Origin: Callorhinus ursinus
Taxonomy: Eukaryota; Chordata; Mammalia; Carnivora; Otariidae
Direction of reading: 5' to 3'
Assembly: GCF_003265705.1 (NCBI RefSeq)
Contig: NW_020312867.1
Coordinates: 11,197,228-11,261,227, forward strand
Length of the DNA stretch: 64,000 nucleotides
Below are positions 12,456 through 24,797 of this stretch, piece after piece. The notes under the pieces are model-generated. The model was not told the origin of the DNA. It worked only from the letters and a program-made list of their open reading frames with translations, and did not search any database. Position numbers and translations under genes: made by a program. Positions within the stretch are counted from its first letter, which is position 1; every line of letters begins with the position of its first letter.

Positions 12456-12635
12456 GGGGCACCTGGATGCCTCAGTTGGTTAAGTGTCCGACTCTTGATT
12501 CGGCTCAGGTCATGATCTCAGGGTCATGAGATCGAGTCCCATGTCAGGCTCCACGCTGGATGTGGAGTCTGCTTAAGAGTCGATCTCTCTCCCTCTGCAA
12601 CCCCCCCCCAAAATAAAAAATATTTTAAAACCCAA
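12456..12635 (+). mobile_element. CAN-SINE, older subfamily
   Basis: The head ggggcacctggatgcctcag and the variant body gtgtccgactcttgattcgg mark an older type. Flanking duplications AACAGTGAATTTTA (12442-12455) and AACAATGAATTTCA (12636-12649) differ at two bases. Confidence 0.95.
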
Positions 12636-12837
12636 AACAATGAATTTCAAGAGGAAGAGACTGATAAATATGGAACAAAACCAAAGGAATCCAACCCATG
12701 TACAACCCATGTACACCGGCATTCAAATATATGAATTGAGAAAACTTCCCTAAACAAAAAACTTTTATGGATTTAAAGGGCATACTGTGTTCTGAGAAAA
12801 TGGATATAGTTTTCTTTCCTAAGTTTTTCACCAAAAT

Positions 12838-12960
12838 GTAAGTTTCATGAAGTGTAGGGACAGGGATTCTTTCCTTTTTGTTCACTGCTGTGTCCCCAAT
12901 GTTTAAAATCATGCCTGGCACCCGAGAGTCCCAATAAGCATTAATTGAATGAATTCCTAA
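12838..12960 (+). mobile_element. L2 LINE 3'-end fragment
   Basis: The order gtagggacagggattctttc, then cactgctgtgtccccaat, catgcctggcac and attgaatgaatt is the typical L2 3' terminus. Confidence 0.8.
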
Positions 12961-13089
12961 AGGAATAGACCAACTAACACCAGCATGTCCTAATAATGTT
13001 ACCATACTTCAAAGATAAAGATTCCTTTAGTTACCCAGCAGTAAGGTCAAATCACCCATTTGGAAAACAAAAAACAAAAAAAAAGCTCA

Positions 13090-13262
13090 GGGCACCTGGG
13101 TGGCTCAGTCGGTTAAGCATCTGCCTTCAGCTCAGCTCAAGATCTCGGGGTCCCGGGATCAAGTCCCACATCGGGCTCCCTGCCTGTTTCTCCCTCCCTC
13201 TCTGCCACTCCCCCTGCTTGTGGACTTTCTCTCTCTCAAATAAATAAATAAATAATCTTTGG
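13090..13262 (+). mobile_element. CAN-SINE
   Basis: The head ggcacctgggtggctcagtc is followed by cccgggatcaagtcccacat. The tail is (AAAT)n, then aatcttt. Confidence 0.95.
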
Positions 13263-16200
13263 GGGCAAAAAGTCAGACTGGCTACAAACATCAGCACAAC
13301 AACATTCAAAGCTAGAAGACAATGAAGCAATCGTGTACCTCTTATGACACCATGGTGTCCATGGAGAAAGAAAACCTGACCCAAGAATTTACATCAACCC
13401 AAACTGTAATCCAAATATAAAACACACAAATATTTCAAAACGACAAAACTTCAGCCATCTTGAAGAAAATACTGAAAGACTAAGTCTGGTAAGCAAATGG
13501 ATAGAGAAACAGAGGGAAAAGCACCAAAGGGATCCCTGGATATACTGATGTTTGGGATTAAAGTTAAAACAACTTTTGGGATTATGGTTCCAAAATACCA
13601 CATTATATCCTGTTATGACGTAGAAACCATAAAGCCAACAGAGGTAGGCATTTGTTATGTATCCTGATTTCTTCTTCTTCTTCTTTTTTTTTTTTTTTTT
13701 AGCAGGGGGATGAAAAGATACGTTGCCAGCAGACAGCCCAGGTAACAGAGTTACGGATAGGGGTGTCCAAGTGTCCGCGGAAGGCAGGGTTCAGCCAGGG
13801 GCAGTGTCTGCATCTTTGGTGGTCCTGGAGCTTGAGCGGCACTCACGCCTTTCAGTGTGTTGGGATCAAAGCTTATGAGCAAAGTGCAAAGTGCTCGACT
13901 GTCTTGCACAAAGATCTGTCTCCCAGAAACACATTAATTCATCCCCACGGAGAAATAAAGCCCCAGAACCAATAGTAACAACCAACCAGAACTGAGGAGA
14001 GGAGGGGAGGGGAGGGGAGGGGAAGGGAGGGGAAGGGAGGGGAGGGGAGGGGAGGGGAAAGGAGAAATGAGATGAGACGGAGTGGAGGCATGCGGATTTG
14101 CCATCACCGTGGTGGGGACTTGAATGACATTGTCTTAGATAAGAAGATTAAATAAATTGTCTAACAATTTGAGTGCTCTTTTGTACTAGGTGAACGACTT
14201 GTTCCATATGCATATATTAACTCGTCAAAAAAATTACAAGGTAAACGTAGCCTTATGGGAGGCAGGGAGGGGGCAGGGAGGGTGATGAGGCCTTGGAGCA
14301 AGTCAGTTAGTAGCTGGTGGGGATTTCTGAGGGGTCCACAGGCCACCTCCTCTCTAGGGTTAGATCCAGGAGAATGGGGGAGTGGCCAAGAAGGCCCTCA
14401 GATTTCAGGTCAGTTTGGGACCTGAAAGTGGGGAGGAACTGTGCCACTTCCCATCAGGCACCTGCAATAAGCTGGTACCTGTGACCTGGGGGCTGCCTAG
14501 GGCATCTTCAGGAGCAGAGGGACCTAGGCAGGTACACAAAGCTTCTGGGGGCCGCTGGAGGGGGGTGTGGGAGACGGCTAAAGTTCCCCTTACTCCAGAG
14601 AAGGGCATGGAAGCCAGATGGGAGAAAGCTGAGGGACCTGAGGGTAGCTCACAGCTGGGACAAGGGGACCCACAAAAAGGCAGTGGTCTGGGCCATGCCG
14701 AGGACCATAGGGGAACTCAGACATCTTGGGGGAGCCAGGGTGGAAGGATCTTGTACCCACAACCAGCATGCCGACCACGCAGCATCAGATGCCTCCTCCC
14801 ACCCCCCCAACTGCCAAGATGCCACATAAGCGCCCCCACCATCACCACCACCAGCGGAGGCAGCATCCGCAACAAAACAGAGATGAGATCCTAGAGAGAA
14901 TGGGGGGGAGGGGGAGGCAGAGAGAAAGGGAAATTTAGAATTAACCAGATTTAACCTGGAATGACCAAGTTTACCAGAAATTAACCAGCATGATTTCTGC
15001 TGCTAGCTGAATGGGAGTTCAAAGGAGAGGGTGAGTTGTATTCTTTAAAACAGTTTCACGTATAGTTTGTCAGACAAGTGAGAGAATGAGATATAAATGC
15101 TTTAAATCTTTGCTTCTCGGACTGTGGTCCATGGACCAGCAGCATGGACCTCACCGAGGAGTTGACTATAAATCCAGAACCAGGCCTCGGGCCATGTTCA
15201 GTTTTAAGAAGGTGGTCAGGTACTCAGAGGGGATGCTAATAGTAGAGGCCCCTGCTCTGATAGTTTCAGCTGCTCCGTGGAAGTGCCTAGAAAGACAGGA
15301 CTAGGTATAGGAAGGGGGCAACCGCAGGAAGGAGGTAACATCTGGATTGAGTCTTAAAAGGCGATCAGGAGTTCCTTAGGTAGCAGAGGGCATTCCGGGC
15401 AGAGCTGTAGCAGGTTCAAAGCCGCGGAAAACCTGGCCATGGCAGAGAGCCGTGTGTGGTCTGGGGGCGGCTGGAACAGAAGGGGGGAGGTGAGCTGTGT
15501 TTTATATTCCATTTATGCAGCCAAGAAACAAAGTTGAGGACGCATCAAGGTCCCTGGCTCCCGTAGCGTCTCAGGAACACGGCTCCCCCAGCCCTAGGCC
15601 TTGAACACTGTTCAAGCTGCAAGGCCAGAGGGAAGCCAAGGCCGCCTAATGCAGGAGATGCAGCTCAGCTGAGAAGAGCCAGCTGGGGGACGTTTCTTGG
15701 AGGACCGACATGCTTCCTGGGCCAAGAAACCTCTGGAAGGAGCCAAGGCGGGGAGGGCAGGACCCCTCAGCCAGCAAGAGCCGGTGTGAGACGCCGACCC
15801 TCCACCCAGACCTGGCCAAGTCTCCGCACTCACAAAGCCAACTCTCAGGGCTTTACCATCTCAAGGCCTTGACCGCCCCTCCTTGCTGGCCCTGGCCTAC
15901 CCCACCCTCCGCTGTGCACAGAGACAAACATTCAGCATGTTCTCTCCCACACTCCACCTAATCGCTCGGCTGTGGCGACTTCCCGGACCCAGCAAGCAGC
16001 CCCACGCCTTCCTGCTGTGCCCTGATTGAGAACAGGCCTGGGCTGTCCAGGCCTTCCAGCAACCTTAACCTCTTCCTCCCCAGGCCCAGGCCTCAGGGGA
16101 GGGATGGGGAGGAGGGTCTGGAAGCAGCTGAGTGACTAGACGAGAAAGTTCCAGCGTCCCGCTGGTTGGCTCTGGTTGCATGGGAATGGTGAAAGTGGTG

Positions 16201-16837
16201 TGCTGGGGAGCAGGGACAGGGCGCAGGGAGATGGACACAGGTGAGGTGGCAGAAGCCAGGCCCTGCCTTGAACCGCAGGCCGCAGTGAGGAGCTGGGGTT
16301 CCATCCATGTTGCAGTGGGAACCTTCAATCATGGATTTCGTAGCGCCATGGGACCTCAGCTCCCTGGTGGGAGACGTTGGTGAGGCAAACATCTGAAAGA
16401 AGATCGTTGAGAGATCGGAAAAGTCATGAGCTGAAGCCACAAAACAGGGAACATGATGGAGAACACAATGAGAGGCTGGCGCCTCTGTTCAGGCTACTGT
16501 TTAGAGAGTGGATTAGCAAGGGGTAAGATTAGAACATGGAAACCAGCCAAGAGGTTATCACTGTGAAGGAACACAATTGTGATCGCTTAAACCACAGAGG
16601 TGTGTCAGTCATCCATTGCCACAATTCTATGGTGCGACACACAGCCCTAAAACACAGGGCTGAAAACACTTATTGTTTGCAGGGGGGACGTTGGGACAGC
16701 TCTGCAGGCCTCAAGCTCTGCTCTGCATTCTCTCCCCTTCCAGAGACCAGTGCGCTAGCCAGGGTATGTTCTCCTCATAGTGATGACTGCAGCACAAGAG
16801 AGCTCGTCTCGCCCCACAAGCACGTTTCCAGTCTTTA
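13263..16837. other. Gene-free stretch with old repeat fragments
   Basis: No coding similarity. A T-rich run lies at 13673-13700 (cttcttcttct then T20). A hAT-type MER5B-like fragment occurs at about 15113-15270 (actgtggtccatggaccag). A further old dispersed repeat is at about 15310-15500 (ttgagtcttaaaaggcgatc, gcattccgggcagag). Confidence 0.45.
13993..14069. repeat. (GGGGA)n purine tract
   Basis: About 70 bases of pure A/G made of gggga and ggggaa units, expected to be length-polymorphic and able to form G-quadruplexes. Confidence 0.95.
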
Positions 16838-16853
16838 AAACATCTCGTTGGCC

Positions 16854-17760
16854 CAGATGTTGGCGGGGATGCGGAGAAAGGGGAACCCTCCTACACTGTT
16901 GGTGGGAATGCAAGCTGGGGCAGCCACTCTGGAAAACAGTATGGAGATTCCTCAAACAGTTGAAAATAGAGCTACCCTATGATCCCGCAATTGCACTACT
17001 GGGTATTTACCCCAAAGATACAAATGTAGGGATCCGAAGGGGTACGTGCACCCCGATGTTTATAGCAGCAATGTCCACAATAGCCAAACTGTGGAAAGAG
17101 CCAAGACGTCCATCGACAGATGAATGGATAAAGAAAATGTGGTATATATACACAATGGAATATTATGCAGCCATCAAAAGGAATGAGATCTTGCCATCTG
17201 CAACGACGTGGTTGGAACTTCAGGGTGTTATGCTGAGTGAAATAAGTCAGTCAGAGAAAGACATGTATCATATGACCTCACTGATATGAGGAATTCTTAA
17301 TCTCAGGAAACAAACTGAGGGTTGCTGGAGTGGTGGGGGGGTGGGAGGGATGGGTGCCTGGGTGATAGACACTGGGGAGGGTATGTGCTATGGTGAGCAC
17401 TGTGAATTGTGCAAGACTGTTGAATCACAGATCTGTACCTCTGAAATAAATAATGCAACATATGTTAAGAAAAAAAAAGAAGATAACAGGAGGAGAAGAA
17501 TGAAGGGGGGTAAATCAGAGGGGGAGACGAACCATGAGAGACGATAGACTCTGAAAAACAAACTGGGGGTTCTAGAGGGGAAGGGGGTGGGGGGATGGGT
17601 TAGCCTGGTGATGGGTATTAAGGAGGGCACGTTCTGCGTGGAGCACTGGGTGTTATGCACAAACAATGAATCATGGACCACTACATCAAAAACTAATGAT
17701 GTAATGTATGGTGATTAACATAACAATAAAAAATTTAAAGTATCAAAACAAAACAAAACA
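16854..17760 (+). mobile_element. 5'-truncated L1 with ORF2 C-terminus, 3'UTR and target-site duplication
   Basis: A 907-bp insertion sits between duplicated target sites AAACATCTC[G/A]TTGGCC at 16838-16853 and 17761-17776 (one mismatch in 16). From 16854 the frame reads the last part of L1 ORF2, including [47 protein letters not shown] and MLSEISQSEK, and stops at 17287-17289. The carnivore L1 3'UTR follows, with its G-rich stretch near 17560-17600, an end reading aacataacaataaaaa, and an (AAAAC)n tail. The endonuclease and reverse transcriptase domains are absent, so it cannot move itself. The unbroken frame and close duplication point to a fairly recent insertion. Confidence 0.97.
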
Positions 17761-17776
17761 AAACATCTCATTGGCC

Positions 17777-19769
17777 AAAGTAGGTCACACGGCCAAGCCC
17801 AAAGCCAAGGCTTGGGAAGAACACCGCACCTCTAGTGAGAGAAACCAGTCATGTGTCAAAGGATGTGGACTCCGGGCTGACTCAGCTACAGTCACGTTTC
17901 AGGGTTACCAGTGGCGACACCACATAACACTAATCAGTGTGACAGAGGTAACAGCGGGTGTGCAGAAGAGAGGATAGATTCAGGAGGTGGTTGCAGGGCA
18001 GGAGTCACAGGGGTTGGTGACAGACTGGGTCCAAGAGACCAGAGAGGAGAGGAATCACAAGCGAGGGCAATGGAGCTGGAAGAGAAGCATCTTTGGTGGA
18101 GAGGGAAGGTGATGCCTCTGGTTTGAGACGCATCCTGTGGTTATGTCGCGTAAGCGGTTGGCTCTAGGGTGGGGAACTTGGGAGATGAAGTCTGGGTAAA
18201 GGTTTAGGATGGCCAGTCATCGGCTTACCAAAGCCTACCAGAGGGTTTTTGCTTGTGGCCATAATCTGTGATGCCCCGGGAGACCTGTTCTCCTTTCCCC
18301 ATTTCCACCCTGACACAGACCCCTGAAGACATCAGACCCCAGGTGACTAAGTGGAATCGGCACCGTGCTGCCACATGAGAGGACAATTCTCTGTCAGCTT
18401 CAGAGAAGCTGAAAGGAGGAGATAAACTCTGCATGGGGCTGGAAAGAGGATTTTTGTTCTAGTTTGTTTGAGAAAATTATCTGTAGAAGTTCCAGAGTAC
18501 TCTACAACCTCCCCCTTTTCCCATTTCCAGGATGAGGCACCTGTGAAGTTCAGTGATAACCACGGGTGGGTGTCCAGATTTGGGTCCCCTCAAATGCAGA
18601 CCCCAAGACACTGATGCCGGTGCAAGTTGCTTAGGTGGGAGGTGGGGAGTGGGGAAGTGAAAGACACCAACACGGGGCACATGGGGCACGTTACCACTGT
18701 GGGCAGCTGGGGCTCAGTCCTGCTGGGGATTCTGGGAGAAAGTGTAGAACACACCTCAGCTACCCACCCAAAGAATGAGGAAGCTGGCTACTGATTCCCT
18801 TCAGCCATTGGCTGAGAGCTTCTCCTGTGGGTGTTGTCCCCCCCCGGGCTCTTCCTGTTTGCTTGAAAGGTTCCCAGAGAGCAGCATTAGTCGAGTGAGT
18901 GCCCAGTGCCTAGAGGACACGAGTGGACACTGACAGCATCTCCCATAGCAGGGAAGGCTATCATTCTGTCCATCATATGGGGTGCACAGAAAGGCAGCCT
19001 TCCTTCCCGCAGCATGTCGACAGGTGTTGGCAGGAGGGACAGACCACTTCCAGGGTTTCTCGGAACCATGGATGCCACCTGGGATGGCAAGGTGAGTGTG
19101 GTCGCCTCAGGAGACCATTTCAGGAACTCATCACTCATCACAGGTCACCTAGAATGGAAGGGGGCTGGGGGTGCGACATAGCTTCAGTTCTGGGGGAAGT
19201 GTCCCACTCAAGGATGCAGAGTCTTCAGACATCCCATATGAGGGGCAGTTTCAGAGGCTCTGGTGTGCAGAGAAAAGAGCAGCTGGACATCGGCCCCAGA
19301 GAAGCAAAAGCAGCCAGGGGTCTGAGCACACGGTCAGACAGGGACACGGACCCCCAGGCACCACACTGTGGCCCTGCGCTCTGAGCTGGTGAGCAACTGG
19401 CGTGAGGGGGAGGAAGCTGGGGGGCAGCCTGCAGAGGAGCTGGGCCGAACTGATCCTGGGTAGGAATAAAGTCACCCACTGGACTGCCTGTACTAGAGAG
19501 CACCAACAGAAAATTTTAATGGGTCTCAGAGTCAAGAGAACAGTCGGAAAACTTTCATTTTTGCAGAGATCCAATTTGTGTGTGCCCCCATGGATGATAA
19601 TGCAAGCCACAGCCAAGGGTGAGAGCAGGCATCCTGAAGAGAGAAAAGACCCAAGGTGGGATCTGCTGGTTGGAGCTGGGGGCTTCCCCCTTAAAATTCT
19701 TTTGCAACTTCCTACATCTATAGGATTAGGTCCTGAAGCCTCCCATGTCTTAGTTTGGCTTTACCCCAA
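17777..19769. other. Gene-free stretch with old repeat fragments
   Basis: About 17960-18140 resembles an old dispersed repeat also seen at 62580-63150 (agattcaggaggtggttgca, gatgcctctggtttgag). About 18560-18800 belongs to the unnamed repeat also present at 6880-7110 and 20330-20470. No coding similarity. Confidence 0.4.
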
Positions 19770-20260
19770 AGCAGAATCTGTGTATTAATTAACTATTGCC
19801 ATATGAAAAATTTCCCCCAAAAGTTAGCTTAAAACAATAATAAATGCTGGTTATTTCATACATTTACTGTGGGTCAGGGATTTGAGAGTGACTTAGCTAA
19901 ATGGCTCTGCCTCAAGAGCTCTCATAGGGGCTGCAGTCTATCTGAAGGCTTGACTGGGGCTGGAGAACCCATCTCCAAGGCGGCTCATGCACACAGGTGT
20001 TGTCAGGAGGCCTCAGTTCTGCCCCAGAACCTGGACCTCTCAATAGGGTGGCTCAAGTGTCCTCACAACATGGCGAGTGGCTTCCCCCAGAGCAAACGAT
20101 CCAGGAGAACAAAGTAGAAGTTGTCCTATCTTATGTGACCTAGACTTGAAGACACACCTTGTGATTGCTGCAACATTCTATTCATTAGACATAAGTGATG
20201 AAAGCCATCGCCCTCAAGAGGAGGGAAATTAGCTCCACCTTTTGAAGGGAGGTGTGTCAA
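19770..20260 (+). mobile_element. MaLR-type LTR relic
   Basis: The order ttaactattgccatatgaaa, ttagcttaaaacaata, gtgggtcagggatttgag, ggcttgactggggctggag and tcctcacaacatggcgagtgg follows the solitary LTR of the MLT/MST group as I remember it. It has no internal region. Part of it (20114-20152) is duplicated 406 bp downstream. Confidence 0.6.
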
Positions 20261-20558
20261 AGAATTTGTGAATGTATTGTGAAATCACCACATACTTTAT
20301 TTGGGAAGTAATCCTAGGAAGCACCAGGGAGGGAGTGAGGAAGTGGACAAGGGAAGGAGGAAGGTGAAGTAAAGGGGCAATCATAAGCCGTTTGCTGCTG
20401 TGGGCAACTGGAGCTTCATCCTGTGAGTTCTCTGGAACACTACACAGAACATGCCTTAGAGTCATCCCACCGGAGGGTGGAAGTTGGGGGCATGACCCAC
20501 CGTTACCAGTCCTGCACTGGTAGAAGTTGTCCTATCTTATGTGACCTAGCCTTGAAGA
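20114..20558. repeat. 39-bp direct repeat, 406 bp apart
   Basis: Positions 20114-20152 and 20520-20558 match at 38 of 39 bases (core gttgtcctatcttatgtgac). The interval includes an old repeat in reverse orientation. The length is too great for an ordinary L1-type target-site duplication. Confidence 0.9.
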
Positions 20559-20979
20559 AGTAAAAGTGAAACCCCTGCATCTTCCACTGCTGTGTACCCC
20601 TGCCTTCAACTGAGCAAACTCCTGTGATGCCCAAGCTTGAAGCAGAGAAAAAGCAAACCGTACATATGCTTGAGGTAGGAAGCTATCCGTGGGCCGGAAA
20701 CCGTCTTTCTCTGAGCTGCACATGAACTCAGGTAGCCCAGGGGGATAGGAAATGAAGGGTCAACATCATTGACTCCAGCCTACAAGGCTGTCCATTAACT
20801 AGCTCTTACCTAAGGTGCTGTCTTCATGACTGACCTCTCTCTGGCTCACACTTTACGCTCCAACAACATTTTTTGTTGTTTGTCATCCTCTACAACTGCT
20901 CTCCTGTGTCATTCTTCCTTGACTTTGCTCACTTAGCTATCACACGCCAATAGGAGCAAAAAATTAATAACAGCGCCTG

Positions 20980-21340
20980 GCAAGATGTAAGAGCAGCACA
21001 AAAAATGTGGAACTAAAATATTATTAAGGCTTATGATGAATATTTACACATACAAAGTAGAAAGTACCGTGAATTCCCATGTGCCCATCACCCAGATTCA
21101 GCAACCATAAATATTTTGCCACAGGCTACATCTACCTCCTTTCTTTCCCTACTAAGTATTTTAGAGCCGACTCCAGACACCATGTCCTATCACCCCTACA
21201 TACTTCAGGATCCAGCTCTAAAAAAATTCTTCTAACCTCAATTGAACCCTTGCTGTATCTACTTTTCTACTTTGCGAAGTATTTTAAAGCCAGTTCTCTA
21301 AAAAATATGGGCATCGTACCATCTAATCACAATTATAAAA
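20980..21340 (+). mobile_element. Old LINE-like 3' fragment
   Basis: The wording cccatgtgcccatcacccag, then attcagcaaccataaatatt and tttgccacaggcta followed by cacccctacatacttcagga resembles an old mammalian L1 3' region. Assignment to a subfamily is not possible by eye. Confidence 0.5.
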
Positions 21341-21352
21341 CTGTGATTTTTA

Positions 21353-21533
21353 TTTATTTTTTTAATGATTTTATTCATTTATTTGTCAGAGAGAGAGAGA
21401 AAGGATGAGCACAAGCAGGGGGAGTGGCAGGCTCCCTGCTGATCAAGGAGCCCGACGCGGGGCTCCTGGGATCCTGAGCTGAGCCTAATGCTCAGGGAGA
21501 TGCTTAACCGACTGAGCCATGCAGGCATCTCTG
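21353..21533 (-). mobile_element. CAN-SINE, reverse orientation
   Basis: Starts with the reversed tail tttttttaatgattttattc and ends with the reversed head aaccgactgagccatgcagg. TGTGATTTTTA flanks it at 21342-21352 and 21540-21550. Confidence 0.93.
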
Positions 21534-22737
21534 TAAAAATGTGATTTTTAAATTAAAATATTCAGCAAGTGAACTGAAGGAAAGGATGGCTGATGTTGAT
21601 ATTTGAGAGAACTGAAAAAAAAAACTAAAAAAAGGAACAAACTAGGCAGTTACACAGAAAAAATAATAAACTGACAACAGACTTTTAATATGCAACACAG
21701 GAAGCTAATGGACAGTGGGATAACAGGTACTGATCAAAAATTTAAAAAACCCAGAACCCAAGGGTCCTCTACTCAACCAAGATTTCTCTGACATGTCAGG
21801 GTAAAAGGAAGATATTTGTGGATATGATAGGCATCAGAATGTACTGTTCCTTAGGGAAATTCTCAAGAAAGAACTCTGTCCAAAAAAATGACTCAGAACA
21901 GAGATTTCAAGTTGAGAGAGGGTAAAGAAAAGAGGAAACAGTGGTGACCAGTGGACCTTTAAAAGTGCACGCTGTTAAACAGTATAATACACAGTGTAAA
22001 ATTGTGTGGTATAAATATTCAGCAAGGGCTTATGCATAGAAGAAACATACTGTAAGAGAAATTCAAGTGATCAGCTGGGATGAAGAGTGTTAAAACTCTC
22101 TCTGCAAAATTTAGGAGTAATAGGGGTGACAGGTGGGGGTTGGGAAGTAGCAGCTTTCTAAATGTCATCTGAAAAGATGAAGAAATGCAAGTATTATGCT
22201 TGTCTCAACTCATTGAGGGGAAAGTCTGGGAGTAGTGAGAGGAATGGCTGGTGTCTTGTTTTTAAAATAGAATTATATTTGTTTAATTATGAAATCTGGG
22301 GAAAGTTCAATGATATTCCCTACCTAACTGGGCAGAGAAGGGAAAGGAAGGAGGAAATGAACACAATTTCATCGAATTAGTAAAAAGTTTTAAAAAGGTA
22401 AACTAGATATAACAAAGTAATATGTAAAATGAAAAAAGAATAAAATAAAAAATATCACTTAATACAGTAAGTTCAAATAGAATTATACCAATAAAATACA
22501 GAAATGTCAAAGTTAAAATGTGAAATTTAGCTATATGCTGTGTACAAAAAAACACAGTGGAAATATATTGTTAAAGAATGACTGGCAATAAAAAAAAAAG
22601 AATGGCAATAAAGAGATGGGCAAAGAGATATTGAGTTGATACAAATACTCCTCCTCCTACTACTACAGCTATTACTATTAATAAAATGTGGTAATTTTGA
22701 TATTAAACAATATGAAATTTAAAATGTTAAAGCACTA

Positions 22738-22932
22738 GGGGCGCCTGGGTGGCTCAGTCGTTAGGTGTCTGCCTTCGGCTCAGGTCATGATCCCAGGGTC
22801 CTGGGATCGAGCCCCGCATCAGGCTCCCTGCTCGGCGGGAAGCCTGCTTCTCCCTCTCTCTGTGGCTCCCCCTGCTTGTGCTCCCTCTCTTGCTGTGTCT
22901 CTCTCTGTCAAATAAATAAATAAAACCTTTAA

Positions 22933-22969
<37 letters not shown>
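22738..22969 (+). mobile_element. CAN-SINE with perfect 17-bp target-site duplication
   Basis: Near-consensus copy (gcgcctgggtggctcagtcg, cgagccccgcatcaggctcc) with an expanded (TAAA)n tail. AAAATGTTAAAGCACTA occurs identically at 22721-22737 and 22970-22986, which indicates a recent insertion. Confidence 0.98.
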
Positions 22970-22971
<2 letters not shown>

Positions 22972-23076
22972 AATGTTAAAGCACTAAATAGAATAAGGAG
23001 GTTCATGATAAATGTCACAGTATACAAAGAAGATATAACAGTTATAAACATGTAAGCACAAAACAGCTTGGAAACT

Positions 23077-23200
23077 GGGGCGCCTGGCTGGCTCAGTCAG
23101 TAGAGTGTGAGACTTTTGATCTTAGGGCCATGAGTTTGAGTCCTGCATTGAGTTTGAGGACCACAGTGGGTGTAGAGATTACTTTTTTTTTTAAAAAAAG
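23077..23200 (+). mobile_element. CAN-SINE, short older variant
   Basis: The head ggggcgcctggctggctcag is followed by gtgagacttttgatcttagg and gagtttgagtcctgca, then a T/A-rich end. The CT-rich body is missing, as in older subfamilies. Confidence 0.88.
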
Positions 23201-23419
23201 GAGACTAAAGATATAAAGCAAAAATTATTAGAAATGTGAGAATTCCATTTTAAAAATTGTTAGAGATTTAAATACAACTCCTTTTTATTTTGACATGCCT
23301 AATAAATGTAAAATAAAGGCAATAGAATAATTGTATAAAACAACCAACATATTTAAATTTGTTGAATAGAGGATGTATTTTTTATGTATCTATGATTCAT
23401 TTGTAAAAACTGGTCATGA

Positions 23420-23623
23420 GGGTGCCTGGGTGGCTCAGTCAGTTAAGCATCTGACTTTGTTTTTGGCTCAGGTCATGATCCTAGGGTTGTGGGACTGAGC
23501 CCCATGTCGTGCTCTGCACTCAGCGCTGAGTCTGCTGGAGATTATCTCCCTCTCCCTCTGCTCCTCTCTCTGCTTGTGCTCTCTCCCCCTCTCTCTCTAA
23601 AATAAGTATTTTAATTTAAAAAA
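23420..23623 (+). mobile_element. CAN-SINE, intermediate age
   Basis: The head gggtgcctgggtggctcagt has the insertion ctttgtttttggctcaggtc. Flanked by AACTGGTCATG (23409-23419) and AACTGATCATG just after the A-rich tail. Confidence 0.94.
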
Positions 23624-24606
23624 AACTGATCATGTAAATGGCTGCCTTTTCTAATCATAATTCAATACAATTAAAACTAATTAAGTAACCAAAAAACTTT
23701 ATTACTTGGAAATTAAGGAACCAATTTCTAGATATCCAAAGAAATCAAAGTAGCACTGAAAACTATCTAGAAAGCAATGAAGAGAAGAACAATTCATATC
23801 AAAACCTATTAGCAGCAAAAACCGTATTCAGAGGAAAATATAAAATGTATAGCCTTAAATTTCATTATTAAATAAGAAAGGTAAAGGAATATAGTGATCA
23901 GTTTTTAGAAATTAGAAAAAGAGGAAAAATTAAAGCAAAAGAAAACAGGAAGAGGAAGTTAATTTTTAAAGTTGATTTATAAAGAAAGGAGATGCAGGAA
24001 AGTATAAAATAAAAATGATCGAGAATACTTACCCAACTCTATACAAGTACATTTGAAGGTTACAGAAAACAGTTAATTTTCTAGCAAAAATTGTCCAGAA
24101 GTGGAGATTTGAATAGACTAATTATAATAAAAGAGAGAAGTGGTCAAACATCAGCCACTGAAAAAGAAGGACCAGAACCAGATGGGCTCACAGCCACGTT
24201 CCATTTACCTCTAAAGAAGGAATGATTTTAATGCTATTTAAATTATTTTAGACAATGGATAAGTGATTTAAGCCTTCCTAACGTATTTATGGAAGCCGCA
24301 ATAACTTGAACACTAAATTCTGGTATGGCACTACAAAAACAGAAAACCATAGTCAACTGCCCTACTGGATACGGCTGTCAAATTTCTGACCAACTGTTAG
24401 CAAATAGAACCCAGCCATGTGCCTAGAGTGGGACACTGTGGCCATGTGTGCTGAATTCCAGGAATGTAAACCTGGCTTAAAATCAGGAACTCTGGTAAGG
24501 TAATTCATTACAGTAAATTAAAGGACAAAATCATCTAATAAAATAATGCAATGCTGAAAAGCCATCTGATAAAATCAGCAGGCACTCTTATTTAAAATAC
24601 TAAATA

Positions 24607-24797
24607 GGGGCGCCTGGGTGGCTCAGTTGGTTAAGCGACTGCCTTCGGCTCAGGTCATGATCCTGGAGTCCCGGGATCGAGTCCCGCATCGGGCTCCCTG
24701 CTCAGCGGGGAGTCTGCTTCTCCCTCTGACCCTCCCCCCTCTCATGCTCTCTCTCTCTCTCATTCTCTCTCTCAAATAAATAAATAAAATCTTAAAA
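24607..24797 (+). mobile_element. CAN-SINE
   Basis: The variant head ggcgcctgggtggctcagtt, with gcgactgccttcggctcagg and a 'catgatcctggagtcccggg' body, is the second young type in this window. Flanking ATACTAAATA and ATGCTAAATA are likely target duplications. Confidence 0.95.

Noticed and set aside
16780..17289. 170-codon ORF that could be called a gene
   Set aside because: Its body is the C-terminus of L1 ORF2 and its start lies in flanking DNA outside the insertion.
22738..22969. tRNA-Lys-like A and B boxes in the SINEs as tRNA genes
   Set aside because: The boxes belong to the SINE head; no complete cloverleaf with acceptor stem and anticodon arm is kept.
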